This document shows, one piece after another, positions 1 to 6,763 of a stretch of DNA of 6,763 nucleotides. The stretch lies in contig JAUWRQ010000059.1 of the NCBI GenBank assembly GCA_030610515.1, forward strand, positions 1-6,763. Direction: 5' to 3'. This DNA is from Candidatus Eiseniibacteriota bacterium (GTDB lineage Bacteria; Joyebacterota; Joyebacteria; Joyebacterales; Joyebacteraceae). A program made the translations under genes and the position numbers. Position 1 is the first letter of the stretch, and every line of letters starts with the position of its first letter. The notes under the pieces are model-generated. The model saw nothing but the letters and a program-made list of their open reading frames with translations, was not told the origin of the DNA and searched no databases.

Positions 1-775
1 GACCCCTCTCCGTTCAGACGTTTCGTCCAGGGTCTCTCGCTCGAGACCGAGTTCAAGCTCAGCGAGATCACGACCACGGGGGAGAAGTGGAGGCTCTACG
101 CACTCGATCCCGGCGTCGTGAGAGGAGAGGACACCGTGAAGGGCGAGGTCACGGGGAGACACGTAGCGCGCTCCGTGGCGCCCGACGGCTCGCGTTCCCT
201 GCGCCTCGTGCTGAACACGCGCGACGCACTCGACCGAAGCTACGTGGAGTCGATGGAGCGGAGGAAGGAGCGCAGGGGAACGGTCGACTTCAAGCTCTCA
301 CCCTCGGGAAACGTGACCTACCGCCTTCAGGGAGACCTGGGGCGACGAGAGCAGCACTCCGAGGCCGAGGCCACTGGATACACTGGATACAGCTACGAGA
401 TCGACGAGAGATCTGCGCTTCTCGAGGTCTCCGCGCGGCGCCTCGGGGATCTGGAGGCCAAGGTGACGGCGGTCGTCAGGGGGACGGACGAGCGGCTCGA
501 CGAGATCAGCGTGACCGAGACGACAGTGACGCCGGCACTCACGTACAGACTCCGTGGAAAGGGGACGATCACGGCCTCCTTCTCGAGGATCGACCTCCGC
601 ACCGAGGCAGAGAGCCTGCCGGTCTACTTGGCCTCCGGGCGACGGCCGGGCGTCACGTCCGAGTGGAGGCTGTCCGCGGACTACAGGCTCAACCGATTCC
701 TCACGAGTTCCCTGTCGTACACGGGCGAGAGGAAGCCGGAGAGCGCCACCAGGCACACCGTGGATGCGAGGGTCA

Positions 776-789
<14 letters not shown>
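1..789 (+). CDS. C-terminal part of a large beta-rich, probable outer-membrane protein (5' end outside window)
   Basis: The reading frame is open from the first base to a TAG at 787-789, giving 262 residues with no convincing internal start, so this is the tail of a longer gene. I do not recognise a named family. The sequence alternates polar and hydrophobic residues in repeated short strands (for example TVDFKLSPSGNVTYRLQGDL, then ALTYRLRGKGTITASFSRID), separated by charged turns. It finishes with WRLSADYRLNRFLTSSLSYT and a terminal Phe-Phe. A run of amphipathic strands ending in Phe is the usual C-terminal signature of proteins inserted by the BAM machinery, so an outer-membrane barrel or barrel-like surface protein is inferred. 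It does not match the ends of SprA or TamB as I know them. A perfect 9-base tandem repeat (372-390) gives a TGYTGY motif. The stop lies 14 bases inside the next gene, so the two are probably translationally coupled and may work together. Confidence 0.7.
372..390 (+). repeat. Perfect 9-base tandem duplication inside the first gene
   Basis: CACTGGATA repeats with an exact 9-base period from 372 to 390 (two full copies plus one base). It keeps the frame and encodes Thr-Gly-Tyr twice. It looks like a recent slippage duplication within a turn between beta strands. Confidence 0.8.
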
Positions 790-4611
<3,822 letters not shown>

Positions 4612-4665
4612 GATCTGCGAGCGCCGCTCCGCACACACGCAAACGGCGGGAGAATAGGCAAGAAA

Positions 4666-4671
4666 GAGGGG
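4666..4671 (+). promoter_or_regulatory. Ribosome binding site of thiC
   Basis: GAGGGG lies seven bases before ATG 4679 and favours this start over the in-frame ATG at 4688. The 67-base gap from ligA (4612-4678) is too short for a complete TPP riboswitch and lacks its CUGAGA core. A weak CGCCG/CGGCG pair (4622-4626 with 4644-4648, 17-base loop) has no T-run, so I do not call a terminator. Confidence 0.65.
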
Positions 4672-4678
4672 GTGGGCG

Positions 4679-5968
4679 ATGAGGACGATGAGTGAGGCCC
4701 GCGAGGGCAGGGCGACTGGTGCCCTCGAGGAGGTGGCGGTAGCCGAGGGATCGCCGATCGCGGAGCTTGTGCCCAGGGTGGCGGAAGGTACGGTCGTGAT
4801 CCTCAGGAACGCGAACGGATCGCGCAGGGCGGTGGGGCTCGGGTTGGGTCTGCGCACGAAGATCAACGCGAACATCGGTACGTCGGCCGACGCCTCGGAT
4901 CTCGAAGAGGAGCTCCGGAAACTCGACGTGGCCGTCGAGGCCGGAGCGGACGCCGTCATGGACCTCTCTACGGGCGGCGATCTCGACGAGATCAGAAGGG
5001 CGATCCTGGGCGCGTCGAAGGTCCCGGTGGGGTCGGTGCCCATCTACCAGGCGGCCGTCCGGGCCCGAAGGTCGGGTGAGGGGATGGTGCACATGACGGC
5101 TGACGACCTCCTTGGGGCCGTGCGCGACCACGCCGAGGACGGCATGGACTTCGTCACCGTGCACTGTGGAGTGACGCGGGAGGTGGCGGAGCACTGCAGG
5201 ACATCGAAGCGGCTGGCCGACGTCGTGAGCCGTGGGGGGTCGTTCCTCATGGAGTGGATGTCGTACAACCACGCTGAGAACCCCTTCTACGAGAGATACG
5301 ACGACCTCCTCGATATCGCGGCCGAGCACGACATGACGCTGAGCCTTGGCGACGGCCTGAGACCGGGCGCCCTGGCCGACGCGAACGACAGCGCCCAGAT
5401 CGCCGAACTCACCGTCATCTCCGAGCTCGTCGAGCGAGCCAGGGATCGCGATGTGCAGGTCATCGTCGAGGGCCCGGGACACGTTCCGCTCGACCTCGTG
5501 GAGTCGTCCGTCCATCTCGAGAAGTCCCTCTGCAAGGGCGCCCCGTTCTACGTTCTTGGTCCGCTCGTCACGGACGTGGCGCCCGGCTACGACCACATCG
5601 GCGCCGCCATCGGAGGAGCCGTGGCCGCAGCCGCAGGCGCCGACTTCCTGTGCTACGTGACACCCGCTGAGCATCTGAGGCTGCCGACCCTCGACGACGT
5701 GCGCGAGGGCGTGTACACCCTTCGGGTCGCCGCGCACGCGGCCGACATCGCCAAGGGTGTGCCCGGCGCGCGCGAGTGGGACGATCGTGTGTCCCGAGCC
5801 CGCAAGGCCCTGGACTGGGACACCGTGCTCTCGATGTCGCTCGACCCCGACAGGGCAAGGACCATCCGTGAGGCCTCCCTGCCGGCGGACGACGAGCTCT
5901 GCACCATGTGCGGTGAGTTCTGTGCGGTCAGGAAGATGACGGACGTTCGCGGCTCGGAGGGGGAATGA
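4679..5968 (+). CDS. thiC: Phosphomethylpyrimidine synthase ThiC, short form (HMP-P synthase)
   Basis: ThiC is a non-canonical radical SAM enzyme that rearranges aminoimidazole ribotide into HMP phosphate, the pyrimidine half of thiamine. The 429 residues are the short form, without the N-terminal region found in roughly 600-residue ThiC proteins. Family motifs run in order: RTKINANIGTS (59-69), EAGADAVMDLSTGGD, PVGSVPIYQA, DFVTVHCGVT, SRGGSF, SLGDGLRPGALADANDSAQ (222-240), VEGPGHVPLD, APFYVLGPLVTDVAPGYDHI, LCYVTPAEHLRLP with the presumed metal ligand His332, and AAHAADIAKG with a second candidate His353. The iron-sulfur cluster cysteines are Cys408, Cys411 and Cys415, spaced CX2CX3C, whereas the textbook motif is CX2CX4C. 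The paralogue BzaF (5-hydroxybenzimidazole synthase, for the B12 lower ligand) belongs to the same family and cannot be excluded by eye. No B12 genes or other thi genes are visible. The TGA overlaps the next gene's ATG. Confidence 0.93.
   Translation: MRTMSEAREGRATGALEEVAVAEGSPIAELVPRVAEGTVVILRNANGSRRAVGLGLGLRTKINANIGTSADASDLEEELRKLDVAVEAGADAVMDLSTGGDLDEIRRAILGASKVPVGSVPIYQAAVRARRSGEGMVHMTADDLLGAVRDHAEDGMDFVTVHCGVTREVAEHCRTSKRLADVVSRGGSFLMEWMSYNHAENPFYERYDDLLDIAAEHDMTLSLGDGLRPGALADANDSAQIAELTVISELVERARDRDVQVIVEGPGHVPLDLVESSVHLEKSLCKGAPFYVLGPLVTDVAPGYDHIGAAIGGAVAAAAGADFLCYVTPAEHLRLPTLDDVREGVYTLRVAAHAADIAKGVPGAREWDDRVSRARKALDWDTVLSMSLDPDRARTIREASLPADDELCTMCGEFCAVRKMTDVRGSEGE
5956..5960 (+). promoter_or_regulatory. 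Ribosome binding site of the exonuclease gene, inside thiC
   Basis: GGAGG lies four bases before ATG 5965, inside the last codons of thiC. Together with the ATGA stop/start overlap it fixes the start and points to translational coupling. Confidence 0.6.
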
Positions 5969-6763
5969 GCGAACACGCAGCTCCGTCGGGGTATCCTCGG
6001 GCGTACATCGGGATCGATCTCGAGACCACGGGAGTCGATCACCGCTCCGACGCCATCATCGAGATCGGCGCGACCCGTATCGTCGATGGCGAGGTAGCGG
6101 GGAGCTTCTCCACGTTCGTTGACCCGGGACGCGAGATCCCTTCGGACATCGTCTACCTGACCGGGATCACCGACGAGGACGTCCGGGGCGCGCCATCGAT
6201 TGACGACGTGCTGCCCGACCTCGTCGAGTTTCTGGCCGACACGCCCCTCGTCGCGCATCAGGCGTCGTTCGACATCAACTTCCTGAACACTGCGGCGGCC
6301 AACCGGCCGGAGCTCCTTGTGGGCGGGGCCGGGGTCTTCGACACGCTCACCCTCGTGCGGGCTCTCGTCCCTCGGCTTCCGAGCCACAGGCTGGCGGCAT
6401 GCGTTCGGTTCTTCGACATCGAGCACGAACACGCCCACCGGGCCGGCGACGACGCTCTCGCCGTGGCCAGGCTCTTCGGGAAGCTCCTGGAGTTCCTCGA
6501 TGCGACCGGGTCGGCCGTGCTTTCGAACATGGCCAGGCTCGCCGACGCGCAGACGCGCAAGCTCATGGAAGCGACGCGTGAGCGCACGGAGGGCAGACTC
6601 GATCCGTTCGCCCTGCCGGACCACGGCCTCAGGGATGGCGAGCTTCTCCGGTACGACAACGTCCACAGGATCGATCTCAAGAGGACCCCGTCCGAGGTGA
6701 GGATCGACGTAGATCTGGATGAGGTGGAGACGCTTTTCGACAAGGAGGGCCCGGTCGGCGCCA
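5965..6763 (+). CDS. DEDDh 3'-5' exonuclease domain, probable N-terminus of a DinG-type exonuclease-helicase (3' end outside window)
   Basis: The frame runs from ATG 5965 to the window edge without a stop, giving 266 residues. Residues 14-175 form a DnaQ-like exonuclease fold with all five DEDDh residues: Asp18 and Glu20 in IGIDLETTG, Asp103 in VAHQASFDINFL, and His158 and Asp163 in HRAGDDALA. YLTGITDEDVRGAP (64-77) and the SHRLAA stretch are also typical. Gln99 replaces the common Asn (AHNxxFD). The next 90 residues are a charged linker unlike the end of a stand-alone epsilon subunit. They finish in LDEVETLFDKEGPVGA, which resembles the stretch just before the helicase core in exonuclease-DinG fusions such as the Bacillus-type protein. 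I therefore infer a fused superfamily 2 helicase outside the window, acting in DNA repair. A DnaQ-like nuclease without helicase remains possible. The start overlaps the thiC stop by four bases (ATGA), implying coupled translation. Confidence 0.85.
   Translation, partial: MSEHAAPSGYPRAYIGIDLETTGVDHRSDAIIEIGATRIVDGEVAGSFSTFVDPGREIPSDIVYLTGITDEDVRGAPSIDDVLPDLVEFLADTPLVAHQASFDINFLNTAAANRPELLVGGAGVFDTLTLVRALVPRLPSHRLAACVRFFDIEHEHAHRAGDDALAVARLFGKLLEFLDATGSAVLSNMARLADAQTRKLMEATRERTEGRLDPFALPDHGLRDGELLRYDNVHRIDLKRTPSEVRIDVDLDEVETLFDKEGPVGA

Noticed and set aside
554..775. N-terminal extension of the Omp85 frame back to ATG 554
   Set aside because: The extra residues are Arg/Ser/Pro-rich frame-shadow sequence over the end of the preceding gene, and a signal peptide fits properly only with a start near 764 or 776.
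4612..4678. Possible TPP riboswitch or terminator before thiC
   Set aside because: The gap is too short, has no CUGAGA core, and its only inverted repeat (5-base arms, 17-base loop) lacks a T-run.
5653..6666. 337-codon open frame on the - strand opposite the exonuclease
   Set aside because: The + strand frame holds all five DEDDh residues and a coupled start; the antisense product has no recognisable motif.

Overview
The window is GC-rich (about two-thirds G+C by eye, with codons strongly biased to GAC, GAG, CTC and GTC), and everything convincing in it is on the + strand. Two adjacent genes encode outer-membrane proteins, one of them an Omp85-family protein, so the source is a diderm (Gram-negative type) bacterium. 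The style of these two proteins, and the short form of ThiC, resemble uncultured GC-rich diderm lineages such as the FCB or Eisenbacteria-like groups. That placement is an inference from memory, not something the sequence proves.

Layout from left to right: the last 262 codons of a large beta-rich, probably outer-membrane protein (1-789); a TamA/BamA-like Omp85 protein with three POTRA domains and a C-terminal barrel (776-2557), whose start overlaps the end of the first gene; ligA, NAD+-dependent DNA ligase (2620-4611); thiC, the short form of HMP-phosphate synthase for thiamine (4679-5968); and the start of a DEDDh 3'-5' exonuclease gene, probably the N-terminal part of a DinG-type exonuclease-helicase (5965 to the window end). 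Junctions are tight: a 14-base overlap, a 62-base gap, a 67-base gap and a 4-base ATGA overlap. This looks like one co-directional transcription unit, possibly with an internal promoter for ligA inside the 3' end of the Omp85 gene.

Functionally this is a housekeeping mixture: outer-membrane biogenesis (first two genes), DNA replication and repair (ligA and the exonuclease), and thiamine pyrimidine synthesis (thiC). There is no phage, transposon, CRISPR array, tRNA, rRNA or toxin-antitoxin signature. No gap between genes exceeds 70 bases.

I see no convincing undescribed system. The points most worth a second look are the coupled outer-membrane gene pair, the promoter-like site before ligA that coincides with atypical codons, the compact cysteine motif of ThiC, and thiC lying without a local TPP riboswitch in front of an overlapping nuclease gene.
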